DNA from: Thermoplasmata archaeon
Lineage (GTDB): Archaea > Thermoplasmatota > Thermoplasmata > Sysuiplasmatales > Sysuiplasmataceae
Reading direction: 5' to 3'
DNA length: 64,000 bases
Assembly (NCBI GenBank): GCA_021806165.1
Contig: JAJZXY010000003.1
Span: 1 to 64,000, forward strand
The position numbers and the translations under genes are program-made. Below are positions 8,163 to 16,187 of the stretch, piece by piece (positions within the stretch are counted from its first letter, which is position 1; each line of letters begins with the position of its first letter). Under the pieces are notes generated by a model. The model was not told the origin of the DNA and made no database searches. It saw only the letters and a list, made by a program, of their open reading frames with translations.

Positions 8163-10148
8163 ATGAAGGAAGAGGGGAAGGGGAAGGTGGCGGAGGGAAG
8201 CCTTCTGTGGACTCCAGGGCAGGAGATGATGCGCGAATCCAACATGAGGAAGTTCATGGACTGGGTCGACCGCACGAGGGGACTGGCCTTTGACGATTAC
8301 AGCACACTGTGGAAATGGTCTGTGGAGAACATTGACGGGTTCTGGAAGGCGGTGATGGAATACTTCGATGTCCTCCTCACCGGAAACGCGGTGAGGGCGC
8401 TGGAGTCCATGGATATGCCGCCGAAGGGCTGGTTCAGCGGGGTGAGACTGAACTATGCCGAAAACCTCTTCAGGGACAGGGAGGGGGGAACTGCGCTCCT
8501 CGTCAGGGGAGAGGAGGGACCTGTCACCGAAATCACATGGCACCGGCTGAGGAAGATGACTGCATCGATGGCACAATGCCTCAGGTCGGCCGGTGTCGGC
8601 AGGGGGGACAGGGTTGCAGGCTTTCTGCCCAACTCTGCGGAGGCTGTGGTGGCCTTTCTGGCGGCGGCGAGCATCGGTGCGGTATGGTCTGGCTGCTCTC
8701 CTGATCTGGGGAGCAGGAGCGTCATAGACCGTCTTGAGCAGATAGCACCGAAGGTGCTCGTGGCCGTTGATGGCTACTATTACGGAGGGAAATGGTTCGA
8801 CAGGACAGGCACCGTAAGGGATGTCATGGCAGCGGTGAAGCCGATAGGGCAGCTGATAATGGTGAAGCGCTCTGCGGGGGAAAGCGGAGTGGAGGGCGCG
8901 CTGGACTGGGACGAGTGCATGGGGCACGAAGCGGATCTCTCCTTCGAGCGCGTTCCATTCGACCACCCCCTCTGGATTCTCTACTCCTCCGGGACCACCG
9001 GACTGCCGAAGGCTATAGTCCAGAGCCACGGTGGGATACTTCTGGAGCATCTCAAACTGCTCTCCCTGCATGCCGACCTGAAGGAGGGAGACAGGTTCTT
9101 CTGGTACACGACAACGAGCTGGATGATGTGGAATGTCCTTGTCAGCGCGATGCTCGTGGGCGCCTCCAGCATACTCTATGACGGCAGCGCCTCCTATCCC
9201 GGACTGGATGCGCTGTGGAAGCTTGCCGAGGACACCTCCATGACGCTCTTCGGGACGAGCGCATCATTCATCAGTGCGTGCATGAAAGCCGGTCTGGAGC
9301 CGGGAAGCAAATACAACCTTTCAGCCCTGAAGTCCGTCTCATACACAGGCAGCCCCCTGTCACCCGAGGGATTCGCATGGGTGTACGGCAGCGTTGGGAA
9401 GGACGAGTGGGTGACAGGCATCAGCGGGGGAACTGATTTGTGCACTGCGTTCCTCTGCGGCTGCCCCCTTCTGCCTGTAAGGGCCGGAGAGCTGCAGTGC
9501 AGGGCGCTGGGTGCGGATGTCGCCTCCTTCTCAGAGGATGGTAGGGAGGTGGTGGGGGAGATGGGCGAGCTCGTGATAAGAAAGCCACTGCCCTCAATGC
9601 CCGTGTTCTTCTGGAATGATGGGGACAACAGGCGCTATACGGAAAGCTACTTCTCAATGTTCCCGGGCATCTGGAGGCACGGGGACTGGGTGAAGATAAC
9701 ACCCGGGGGAGGGGCGGTCATTTACGGCAGGTCGGACTCGACGCTCAAGAGGCACGGGGTAAGGATAGGCAGCAGCGAGATCTACAGGTGCGTGGAGTCG
9801 ATGCCTGAGATTGCAGACAGCCTGGTTGTGGGGGTGGAGGAGAGCGGGGGCGGCTACTACATGCCGCTATTTGTAGTGCCCTCCGCGGGAAACGTCCTGG
9901 ATGAGAGGCTCGTCGGTCTGATAAGGGATAGGATAAGAAGGGAACTCTCCCCCAGACACATTCCTGACGACATAATAGCAATAAGTGAGGTGCCCAGAAC
10001 GCTTAACGGCAAGAAGCTGGAGGTCCCTGTTAAGAGAATTCTGTCAGGGCGCGAAACGGCGGCGGTGGTGAACACCGGTTCGGTGTCCAACCCGGGAGCG
10101 CTGGAGTTCTTCGTGGAGTTCAGGAGAAGGGGCAGGAAAAATGGATGA
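8163..10148 (+). CDS. Acetoacetyl-CoA synthetase
   Basis: An adenylate-forming enzyme of about 661 residues. It has the AMP-binding signature LYSSGTTGLPKA at about 272-283, TSWMMWN and SYTGSPLSPEGF blocks, the YGRSDSTLKRHGVRIGSSEIY hinge, and the C-terminal catalytic lysine region LNGKKLEVPVK near 615. The N-terminal LLWTPGQEMMRESNM segment and the WKWSVENIDGFWKAV block are characteristic of acetoacetyl-CoA synthetase rather than acetyl-CoA synthetase. The reaction is acetoacetate + ATP + CoA to acetoacetyl-CoA, used in ketone or isoprenoid-precursor metabolism. I prefer the ATG at 8163 over the GTG at 8157 because a TTAACTAAAT box centred near 8137 predicts a leaderless start there. Confidence 0.9.
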   Translation: MKEEGKGKVAEGSLLWTPGQEMMRESNMRKFMDWVDRTRGLAFDDYSTLWKWSVENIDGFWKAVMEYFDVLLTGNAVRALESMDMPPKGWFSGVRLNYAENLFRDREGGTALLVRGEEGPVTEITWHRLRKMTASMAQCLRSAGVGRGDRVAGFLPNSAEAVVAFLAAASIGAVWSGCSPDLGSRSVIDRLEQIAPKVLVAVDGYYYGGKWFDRTGTVRDVMAAVKPIGQLIMVKRSAGESGVEGALDWDECMGHEADLSFERVPFDHPLWILYSSGTTGLPKAIVQSHGGILLEHLKLLSLHADLKEGDRFFWYTTTSWMMWNVLVSAMLVGASSILYDGSASYPGLDALWKLAEDTSMTLFGTSASFISACMKAGLEPGSKYNLSALKSVSYTGSPLSPEGFAWVYGSVGKDEWVTGISGGTDLCTAFLCGCPLLPVRAGELQCRALGADVASFSEDGREVVGEMGELVIRKPLPSMPVFFWNDGDNRRYTESYFSMFPGIWRHGDWVKITPGGGAVIYGRSDSTLKRHGVRIGSSEIYRCVESMPEIADSLVVGVEESGGGYYMPLFVVPSAGNVLDERLVGLIRDRIRRELSPRHIPDDIIAISEVPRTLNGKKLEVPVKRILSGRETAAVVNTGSVSNPGALEFFVEFRRRGRKNG

Positions 10149-10187
10149 ACCCGCGGCGGTGTACGGCAGGAAGGTGCATGCGTTCCC

Positions 10188-10373
10188 GTGACGAGAACTG
10201 TTGAATGCGGTATCTGCGGCCGTTCTTTTACATGCGGCGGCCTGTCGTTTCGTGGCCAATGCTGGTGCTCCGGGATTGTGCTGTCCGGAGAAGCGCGCGC
10301 CTCCATAGCCGCAATGGCTGACGACTGCATTTGCCCTGACTGCCTTGCATCATTTGCGGGGGATGGGACCTGA
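10188..10373 (+). CDS. Cysteine-rich CWC family protein
   Basis: A 61-residue protein with the CWC family pattern: CxxC at 7 and 10, C16, CWC at 25-27, and CIC-PDCL at 47-53. That makes eight cysteines, enough for one or two zinc or iron sites. The function of the family is not established. The start is a GTG at 10188. It ends five bases before the DUF389 gene, so the two are probably co-transcribed, and it follows the acetoacetyl-CoA synthetase gene by 39 bp. Confidence 0.75.
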   Translation: MTRTVECGICGRSFTCGGLSFRGQCWCSGIVLSGEARASIAAMADDCICPDCLASFAGDGT

Positions 10374-10378
10374 AGAAG

Positions 10379-11329
10379 GTGGTGGTGCACAGCAATGCCG
10401 AGGATTTCGACAGGATTATGCAGTGCTGCTCAAAGTTGGATGCGGCGCACTTCGTGGATGAGGAGTCGAGGACCGTCACCATCTACCTGCCGGATGCCGA
10501 TCTTGGCGCGACCATCGATGAAATCAGGATGTCCATGAATTCGTATGACAAGACAAACCTCATCGAGGTGACAACGCCTGATTTCGTCATATCCAGGACT
10601 CTTGAAAAGGAGGAGGAGAAGGAGGCAGGCAAGGAGGTGGAGCCTGTCGAGAAGCTCATGCAGGACACGCGCAAGTACGCTGTCCTGGAATGGAGCAAGG
10701 TGACGCTGACCACGGTGGCGGCGCTCATCGCCCTCTCAGGACTCTTCCTGGACAACATTGAGATCGTTGTTGGCGCCATGCTGCTCTCACCGCTGCTTGG
10801 CCCGGTTTACGGTTTTGCGATCAGCCTTGGTGTCGGCAAGGTGAAGAGTGCGGTAAGGAGCATTGTTGTCCTGGTGGTCCTGCTCCTCTTTTCAGTCGCA
10901 ATGGTGGCGGTGCTCACCTTTGCCACCTCACTGTTCATCCCGCTGACGCTCACCGCCCGGATTACTTCCAGGGAGGTGCTGAGCCCTCTCTATGTGCCAA
11001 TCGCCCTTCTGCTGGGCTTTGCATCCATGCTTGCAATGACAAAGGGCATTCCTGAGATCGCTGCAGGGGTGGCAATATCGGTGGCGCTTGTGCCGCCTGC
11101 CGCCGTGGCTGGAATACTGCTGGTTGTCAAACCTGCAATGGCCGCCTACCCCGCGATCATTGTTGCGCAGAATGTGCTCGGCCTGATGGCGGGAGCACTG
11201 ATTTCGGTCATGGTCCTGAACCTCGGTCCGAGAAGGTATTATGAGAAGGTTGTTGCACGGCGTCTGATGGTCAGGACGAGCATAATTGTCGCGGTCCTGA
11301 TAGGCATAACTCTGATCCCGTACTTCTGA
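10379..11329 (+). CDS. DUF389 (TIGR00341-type) membrane protein
   Basis: A 316-residue protein with an N-terminal soluble domain (about 1-95) ending in a charged EKEEEKEAGKEVEPVEKL linker, then six or so membrane helices. LDNIEIVVGAMLLSPLLGPVYGFAISLG is the signature region of DUF389, and PEIAAGVAISVALVPPAAVAGI is its conserved second block. Molecular role is unknown; members are sometimes discussed as transporters. The start is a GTG preceded by AGAAG, only five bases after the CWC gene stop. Confidence 0.85.
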   Translation: MVVHSNAEDFDRIMQCCSKLDAAHFVDEESRTVTIYLPDADLGATIDEIRMSMNSYDKTNLIEVTTPDFVISRTLEKEEEKEAGKEVEPVEKLMQDTRKYAVLEWSKVTLTTVAALIALSGLFLDNIEIVVGAMLLSPLLGPVYGFAISLGVGKVKSAVRSIVVLVVLLLFSVAMVAVLTFATSLFIPLTLTARITSREVLSPLYVPIALLLGFASMLAMTKGIPEIAAGVAISVALVPPAAVAGILLVVKPAMAAYPAIIVAQNVLGLMAGALISVMVLNLGPRRYYEKVVARRLMVRTSIIVAVLIGITLIPYF

Positions 11330-11434
11330 AATGCACGCCCCGTCGGACCGTATTGGAGCTTACATCGAATTTCGTAATGCGACTATCGAAATAGCAATGA
11401 ATAAATACTCGGGCACTTTAGCCGGACCGATAGC

Positions 11435-12472
11435 ATGTTGACTGGAACATATACTGCCCTGATTACGCCTTTCGGAAAGGACGGAAGGGTCGACCCGGAG
11501 GGGCTGGAAAGGCTGGTAGGCTACCAGAAGGAGAATGGTGCCGGGGGCCTGCTGGTTGCCGGGACGACGGGCGAGACACCGGCGCTTGGCCATGAGGAAT
11601 ATGAGCGCCTGCTGATGGAATTCATCGGTGCATGCGGATGCGGTGTCGGCACCGTTGCGAGCTGCGGAAAGAACAATTTCGATGACGCACTCCGGTCAAG
11701 CAAACTTGCCTCCGAACTTGGCTATGACTCAATACTGCTTGTGGACCCTTACTACAACGGGCCAAGCTCCATGGAGATCAGAAGGGAGTATATCGAGCCG
11801 ATTGCCGAAACGCTCCCTGGAATGAGGTTCGTCCCCTATGTCATACCCGGCAGGACAGGCACGCAGCTCCTGCCCCAGGACATTGCCATCCTCCACAGGG
11901 ACCATCAAAATGTGGACTCTGTAAAGGAGGCTACCGGAAACATGGATAACATGAAGCTGACAAGGAAGCTCTGCGGCAGCAGCTTCTCCATAATGTCTGG
12001 CGACGACTCTCTCACCCTGCGCATGATGGCTGACAGCACGATTGCAGCGAACGGCGTGATATCGGTGATGTCAAACATATTCCCCAGGCATGTTTCAGAA
12101 ATGGTCAGGGCCATGGCGGGTGGAAACAGGGAGAGGGCTGAGAAGCTGGGCTCCATGCTCAGTCCATGGTTCGAGGCGGTGACTATCAGGGTGGAGGAGG
12201 ACGGTCCGTTCGGCAGGACTGTGCAGAGATTCCGAAATCCTCAGGCCGTCAAGACGGCCATGAGCCTCTTCGGCATGCCCTCCGGCGGATGCAGGAGGCC
12301 GCTTGGAAGACTCAGCGCCGGAGCGCTGGAGAGGCTGATTTCAATTGCTAGGGAGACGCTGGAGGAGTCGCCCGAACTGTTGGAGCCGATTGAGGAGATG
12401 TTCGGTGTGGACATAGCTTCAAGGCTCGCGGACAGGGAGCTTCACAGGGGCCTCTGCTATGCAGCAGATTGA
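11435..12472 (+). CDS. dapA: 4-hydroxy-tetrahydrodipicolinate synthase
   Basis: Condenses pyruvate with aspartate semialdehyde, the first step of the diaminopimelate route to lysine. The 345-residue TIM barrel shows GTTGE at 43-47, the proton-relay Tyr135 in RFVPYVIPGRTG and the Schiff-base Lys164 in VDSVKEATGN. It is about 50 residues longer than typical DapA, mostly through a C-terminal extension after about 270. The assignment to DapA rather than another aldolase of the family rests on the downstream dapB, lysA and dapL genes. A TATA-like AATAAATA near 11400 gives a short leader. Its end overlaps dapB by 14 nt. Confidence 0.88.
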   Translation: MLTGTYTALITPFGKDGRVDPEGLERLVGYQKENGAGGLLVAGTTGETPALGHEEYERLLMEFIGACGCGVGTVASCGKNNFDDALRSSKLASELGYDSILLVDPYYNGPSSMEIRREYIEPIAETLPGMRFVPYVIPGRTGTQLLPQDIAILHRDHQNVDSVKEATGNMDNMKLTRKLCGSSFSIMSGDDSLTLRMMADSTIAANGVISVMSNIFPRHVSEMVRAMAGGNRERAEKLGSMLSPWFEAVTIRVEEDGPFGRTVQRFRNPQAVKTAMSLFGMPSGGCRRPLGRLSAGALERLISIARETLEESPELLEPIEEMFGVDIASRLADRELHRGLCYAAD

Positions 12473-13226
12473 ACTGGTGATTGTCGGCATCACAGGGAGG
12501 CTCGGAGGGGCAGTGGCGCGGGGCGCCTCCTCGCCGTTCACCGTGGCGGCAGGCATTGCGGGAAGGGAGGGTGAAGGCAGTGTGCTGGCAAGCGGAGGCG
12601 GGAATATTACCGTTCTTGGCCCGGATGTGGATGCGGGAGTGCTTGAGAGCAGGGTGGTGATTGACTGCTCCTCGCCGGAGGGGACGGCAGGCATAACGCC
12701 CAGGGCGGTGGAGGCATCATCACCCATGGTTGTTGCCACCACGGGCCATACGGCGCAGCAGCTGGCAGCGCTGAAGGAGGCATCGAAGAGCATTCCGGTC
12801 GTGCTGGAAAGCAATTTCTCCATAGGAATGGCGGTCATCAGGAAGATTGTTGACAGCATCTTCCCCCTGCCCGAAGGCTTCGACATATCCATTGTCGAGA
12901 GGCACAACGCACGGAAGCGGGACTCGCCCAGCGGCACTGCGCGCAGCCTCGCCGGAATGATATCATCCAGATATGGCGGGATGGACATCAAGCTGACACC
13001 GGGTCCAAGGGGTGAGAGGGACATTGAGGTCGCATCGGTGCGGGCGGGCAGCGGTGGCGGATCGGAGCACAGGATACTGCTGGAAGCGGAAAATGAAGAA
13101 ATAGAACTCAGGCATACGACAGCGGGAAGTCAGGCATATGTGGATGGCATCCTGAAGGCCGCCGCCTGGGTGAATGCACGCAGGGACAGGGGCGGGCTCT
13201 ACACGCTGTCCGACGTAATATCCTGA
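12459..13226 (+). CDS. dapB: 4-hydroxy-tetrahydrodipicolinate reductase
   Basis: Reduces the DapA product to tetrahydrodipicolinate with NAD(P)H. The 255-residue protein starts with the Rossmann segment ELVIVGITGRLGGAV; the central DSSPEG-like block is VVIDCSSPEGT; LESNFSIGMAV and the catalytic loop IVERHNARKRDSPSGTA follow. The loop keeps the first His and the Lys of the family HHxxKxDAPSGTA motif; the second His is Asn, and the Ala before Pro is Ser. It overlaps dapA by 14 nt and is followed after 6 nt by lysA, so translation is likely coupled. Confidence 0.9.
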   Translation: MQQIELVIVGITGRLGGAVARGASSPFTVAAGIAGREGEGSVLASGGGNITVLGPDVDAGVLESRVVIDCSSPEGTAGITPRAVEASSPMVVATTGHTAQQLAALKEASKSIPVVLESNFSIGMAVIRKIVDSIFPLPEGFDISIVERHNARKRDSPSGTARSLAGMISSRYGGMDIKLTPGPRGERDIEVASVRAGSGGGSEHRILLEAENEEIELRHTTAGSQAYVDGILKAAAWVNARRDRGGLYTLSDVIS

Positions 13227-13232
13227 ACGCAA

Positions 13233-14537
13233 ATGGTGCTGCCGATGTACATGCTGCATGACTACATGGAAGACAGGGACGGAGAGCTTTTCATCGACGG
13301 GATGGCTGTTGCGGAGGCTGCCGAAAGGTTCGGCACTCCGCTCTACCTATATTCCGAGAAGAGGATGAGGGAGAACTACAGACGCATACACAGGGCCTTC
13401 AGCAGCAGGAGAAGGAACTTCAAGGTGAATTTCGCCGTGAAGGCCAACAACAATCTTACCACCCTCAACATACTCAGGTCCGAGGGCTCGGGCGCGGACT
13501 GCTCCTGCCCTGCTGAGATCATGCTTGCCAAGATGGCCGGCTTCCGCGACGACCGGCTGCTTTATTCGGGCAATTACAACAGCGATGCCGAGCTTCGCTA
13601 CGGCCTTGAATCCGGCGCAATCGTCAATCTGGATGACGGGCCCCTCCTGGCGAGGATGCTGAAGTTCGGGAGACCGGAGGTCATCTCATTCAGGATTAAC
13701 CCTGGAAGGGGGCAGGGAAAATACGAGGGGCTTGTCTTTGCCGGCCCTGATGCCAAGTTCGGCATGATGGAGGAGGAGGCTCTCAAGGCATACAGGTTTG
13801 CCCGGGACTCGGGCATCGGCAGGTTCGGCCTGCACATGATGTCAGGGTCAAACGTCCTCGACCCCGAGTATTTCCCGGCCATCACTGAGAGGCTGATGGA
13901 GATAGCCTCCAACATTGCCAGCGAGCTGAAGATATCGTTCGACTTCATAGACATAGGCGGAGGGTTCGGCGTCCCCTACCAGCCGGAGGAGAGGGAGCTG
14001 CCGATAGAGGAGGTGGCTTCCGCGGTTGTGGACAGTTATGAGGAGAAGACAGGCGGCGCGCTGGGCGACCCTACGCTGTTCATTGAGCCTGGCAGATACC
14101 TGGTCTGTGACGCCGGAATACTGCTGGCAAGGGTGACGCATGTGAAGAGGGCGCAGAAGACATTCGTGGGCTGCGACGCCGGCATGAATACACTCCTCAG
14201 ACCGGCGCTGTACGGTGCCTACCACGAGATAGTGCCTGCACAGAGGCTCGGGGATGACAGGACGCTGGGAGCGAATGTAACAGGGCAGATATGCGAAAAC
14301 TCTGACATCATGGGCAGGGACAGGCACCTGCCCGACCTGGACGAGGGCGACCTGCTTGCATTCATGAACTGCGGTGCATACGGCTATTCAATGGCCAGCA
14401 ACTACAATACAAGGGTGATGCCGGCCGAGGCATTCATAGCAGGGGGAAGGCTGCAGCTGACCAGGGAGAGGGAGACAATGACCGACTTCTTAAGGAGACA
14501 GATAGTCCCGCCCGAACTGATGCGTGATGCGCAATGA
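13233..14537 (+). CDS. lysA: Diaminopimelate decarboxylase
   Basis: A 434-residue PLP-dependent fold-type III decarboxylase that converts meso-diaminopimelate to lysine, the last pathway step. The PLP lysine is Lys70 in VNFAVKANNN; the glycine-rich IDIGGGFGVPY binds PLP phosphate; EPGRYLVCDAG and the C-terminal MNCGAYGYSMASNYN block supply substrate-binding residues. A second in-frame Met (MLHDY, 13251) is also possible as the start. It shares an ATGA overlap with dapL. Confidence 0.92.
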   Translation: MVLPMYMLHDYMEDRDGELFIDGMAVAEAAERFGTPLYLYSEKRMRENYRRIHRAFSSRRRNFKVNFAVKANNNLTTLNILRSEGSGADCSCPAEIMLAKMAGFRDDRLLYSGNYNSDAELRYGLESGAIVNLDDGPLLARMLKFGRPEVISFRINPGRGQGKYEGLVFAGPDAKFGMMEEEALKAYRFARDSGIGRFGLHMMSGSNVLDPEYFPAITERLMEIASNIASELKISFDFIDIGGGFGVPYQPEERELPIEEVASAVVDSYEEKTGGALGDPTLFIEPGRYLVCDAGILLARVTHVKRAQKTFVGCDAGMNTLLRPALYGAYHEIVPAQRLGDDRTLGANVTGQICENSDIMGRDRHLPDLDEGDLLAFMNCGAYGYSMASNYNTRVMPAEAFIAGGRLQLTRERETMTDFLRRQIVPPELMRDAQ

Positions 14538-15712
14538 AGACGGCTGAGAGGATAGGAAGGCTGCCGCCATACGTGTTCTCGGACCTGGAGAGGCTGGAGG
14601 ATGAGAAGCGGAGGGAGGGCGTTGATGTCATATCACTAGGCATAGGCGACCCCGACCTGGGCCCCCCGCAATTCGTCACAGATGCGCTGGTGGAAGCGCT
14701 TGGCAGGGAGTCATTCCATCAGTACTCGTCAAGCCAGGGAGAGCGCTTCTACAGGGAGGCGGTTGCGGAGTGGTACGGGAAGAGGTTCGGCGTCAGAGTG
14801 GACCCTGACAGGGAAGTGTGCGCACTGATAGGATCGAAGGAGGGGCTTGCCAACATTGCCAGGGCCTTTGTCGACAGGGGAGACAGGGTCGGCGTGCCGG
14901 ACCCCGGCTATCCTGTATACTCTCAGGGCGCTGCCCTCCTTTCGGACGGGCTGCCTGTTGCGCTCAGGATGAATGACAGCTTCCTTCCCGAATACCCCTT
15001 CCCTGAGAATCTGGCGGCTGTCTACCTCAACTACCCCAACAATCCGACGGCTGCCTTTGCAGGCAGGGATGACATTGACAGGTTTGTGGAGGCTGCGCAT
15101 GACGGGGGAAGCATCCTCTGCTATGACAACGCCTATTCCGAGCAGTATTTCGGTGACAGTCGCCCCCCCTCCGTGCTCCAGACGAAGCACTCCATTGAAG
15201 GAGTGGTGGAATTCCATTCGCTCAGCAAGACGTTCAACATGACAGGCTTCAGGGCAGGCTTTGCAGTGGGCGATGAGAAGTTAATCGCAGGACTGAAGAA
15301 GGTGAAGTCGCAGATTGACTCCGGCATACCCAAATTCATACAGGCTGCGGGAGCGGCTGCGCTGGGAAGGTACAGCGGTGCAGGGAGGCCGGTGGAGCTC
15401 GAGGAGAATGCAGCTGAGCTGGAGGCCAGGATGGGATGTCTTGTGGACGGTCTGCGCAGGCTCGGATTCGAGGCAGCCATGCCCGGAGGCACATTCTACC
15501 TCTGGCTTCCGGTTGCTGGCGATGGGAGTGAAATGGTCCGGGCCATGATAGAAGTTGGCATCGTGGCAACGCCGGGGATGGCATTCGGGAGCGCAGGCAG
15601 GAGGTATGTCAGATTTGCTGTTACAGCCCCGAAGGAAAGGATTGAGGAGGCGCTGCGGAGAATGGGGTCCAGCGGCGGAGTGATGAGATTCGCCGGCGGC
15701 TCCGGGCAGTGA
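14534..15712 (+). CDS. dapL: LL-diaminopimelate aminotransferase
   Basis: A 392-residue class I/II aminotransferase. The PLP motif is SLSKTFNMTGFRAGF (Lys near residue 232), with LGIGDPDLGPP near the start and YLNYPNNPTAA in the middle. These match the DapL branch, which makes LL-diaminopimelate directly from tetrahydrodipicolinate and glutamate. Position with dapA, dapB and lysA makes this the most likely activity, though some family members act on other amino acids. The start ATG overlaps the lysA stop by 4 nt. A 7-bp hairpin (GCCATGC-tgt-GCATGGC, 15721-15737) lies just after the stop. Confidence 0.87.
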   Translation: MKTAERIGRLPPYVFSDLERLEDEKRREGVDVISLGIGDPDLGPPQFVTDALVEALGRESFHQYSSSQGERFYREAVAEWYGKRFGVRVDPDREVCALIGSKEGLANIARAFVDRGDRVGVPDPGYPVYSQGAALLSDGLPVALRMNDSFLPEYPFPENLAAVYLNYPNNPTAAFAGRDDIDRFVEAAHDGGSILCYDNAYSEQYFGDSRPPSVLQTKHSIEGVVEFHSLSKTFNMTGFRAGFAVGDEKLIAGLKKVKSQIDSGIPKFIQAAGAAALGRYSGAGRPVELEENAAELEARMGCLVDGLRRLGFEAAMPGGTFYLWLPVAGDGSEMVRAMIEVGIVATPGMAFGSAGRRYVRFAVTAPKERIEEALRRMGSSGGVMRFAGGSGQ

Positions 15713-15720
15713 GCCGGACA

Positions 15721-15737
15721 GCCATGCTGTGCATGGC
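15721..15737 (+). terminator. Hairpin after the dap cluster
   Basis: GCCATGC, TGT loop, GCATGGC: perfect 7-bp inverted repeat, 9 nt after the dapL stop. It could mark transcript end or mRNA stability. Archaeal termination usually depends on T tracts, and no strong T tract follows, so a terminator role is uncertain. Confidence 0.35.
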
Positions 15738-15751
15738 AGTGCATGCTTAAT

Positions 15752-15776
15752 ATACCAGATTTAAAAATCATACCAG
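15752..15776 (+). promoter_or_regulatory. Direct repeats around HxlR gene TATA box
   Basis: ATACCAG occurs at 15752-15758 and again at 15770-15776, on either side of an ATTTAAAAAT box (15759-15768). The box predicts transcription start near 15790, two bases before the TTG start codon at 15792. The repeats are 18 bp apart, just under two helical turns, so a dimeric regulator such as the encoded HxlR protein could cover the TATA box. Confidence 0.45.
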
Positions 15777-15791
15777 GTAAAGTGATTTAAC

Positions 15792-16178
15792 TTGAGCAGC
15801 GCGGGAACTGTCGACAGTGACACAATCAAGGAATGCACGCACGCCTCCAGGTTCTTCAACCAGATCAGCAAGAAATGGACAATGCCGGTAATCCATTCAA
15901 TGGGACTCGGGCGGCCGGTGAGATTCAACGAACTGAAGAGAATGATTGACGGGATAAGCGCCGCCTGCCTTTCGGACAGGCTCGGCGAGCTGGAGAAGGC
16001 GGGCATAATATCAAGGCGCGTCTATCCTGAAACGCCGCCCAGGGTGGAGTACAGCCTGACAGACAAGGGGCTCCAGCTCAGGACCCTGCTGGCCGGGCTC
16101 GTTGACTGGCTTCGCCAGAACAGCCCGGAGAGCGGCAGCAGGGACGGAGAGGACAGGTCCGTGTACGCAGTCACCTGA
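15792..16178 (+). CDS. HxlR-family transcriptional regulator
   Basis: A 128-residue winged-helix protein. CTHASRFFNQISKKWTMPVI matches the HxlR opening (conserved Cys, then the KW block), FNELKRMIDGISAACLSDRLGELEKAGIISR is the helix-turn-helix, and YPETPPRVEYSLTDKG is the wing. HxlR proteins respond to aldehydes or redox signals through the conserved Cys15, though no inducer is known here. The TTG start is leaderless by TATA position. It faces the Kef-type antiporter gene, convergent, so the antiporter is not an obvious target; autoregulation is suggested by the repeats at its promoter. Confidence 0.88.
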   Translation: MSSAGTVDSDTIKECTHASRFFNQISKKWTMPVIHSMGLGRPVRFNELKRMIDGISAACLSDRLGELEKAGIISRRVYPETPPRVEYSLTDKGLQLRTLLAGLVDWLRQNSPESGSRDGEDRSVYAVT

Positions 16179-16187
16179 TGCCCCCGG

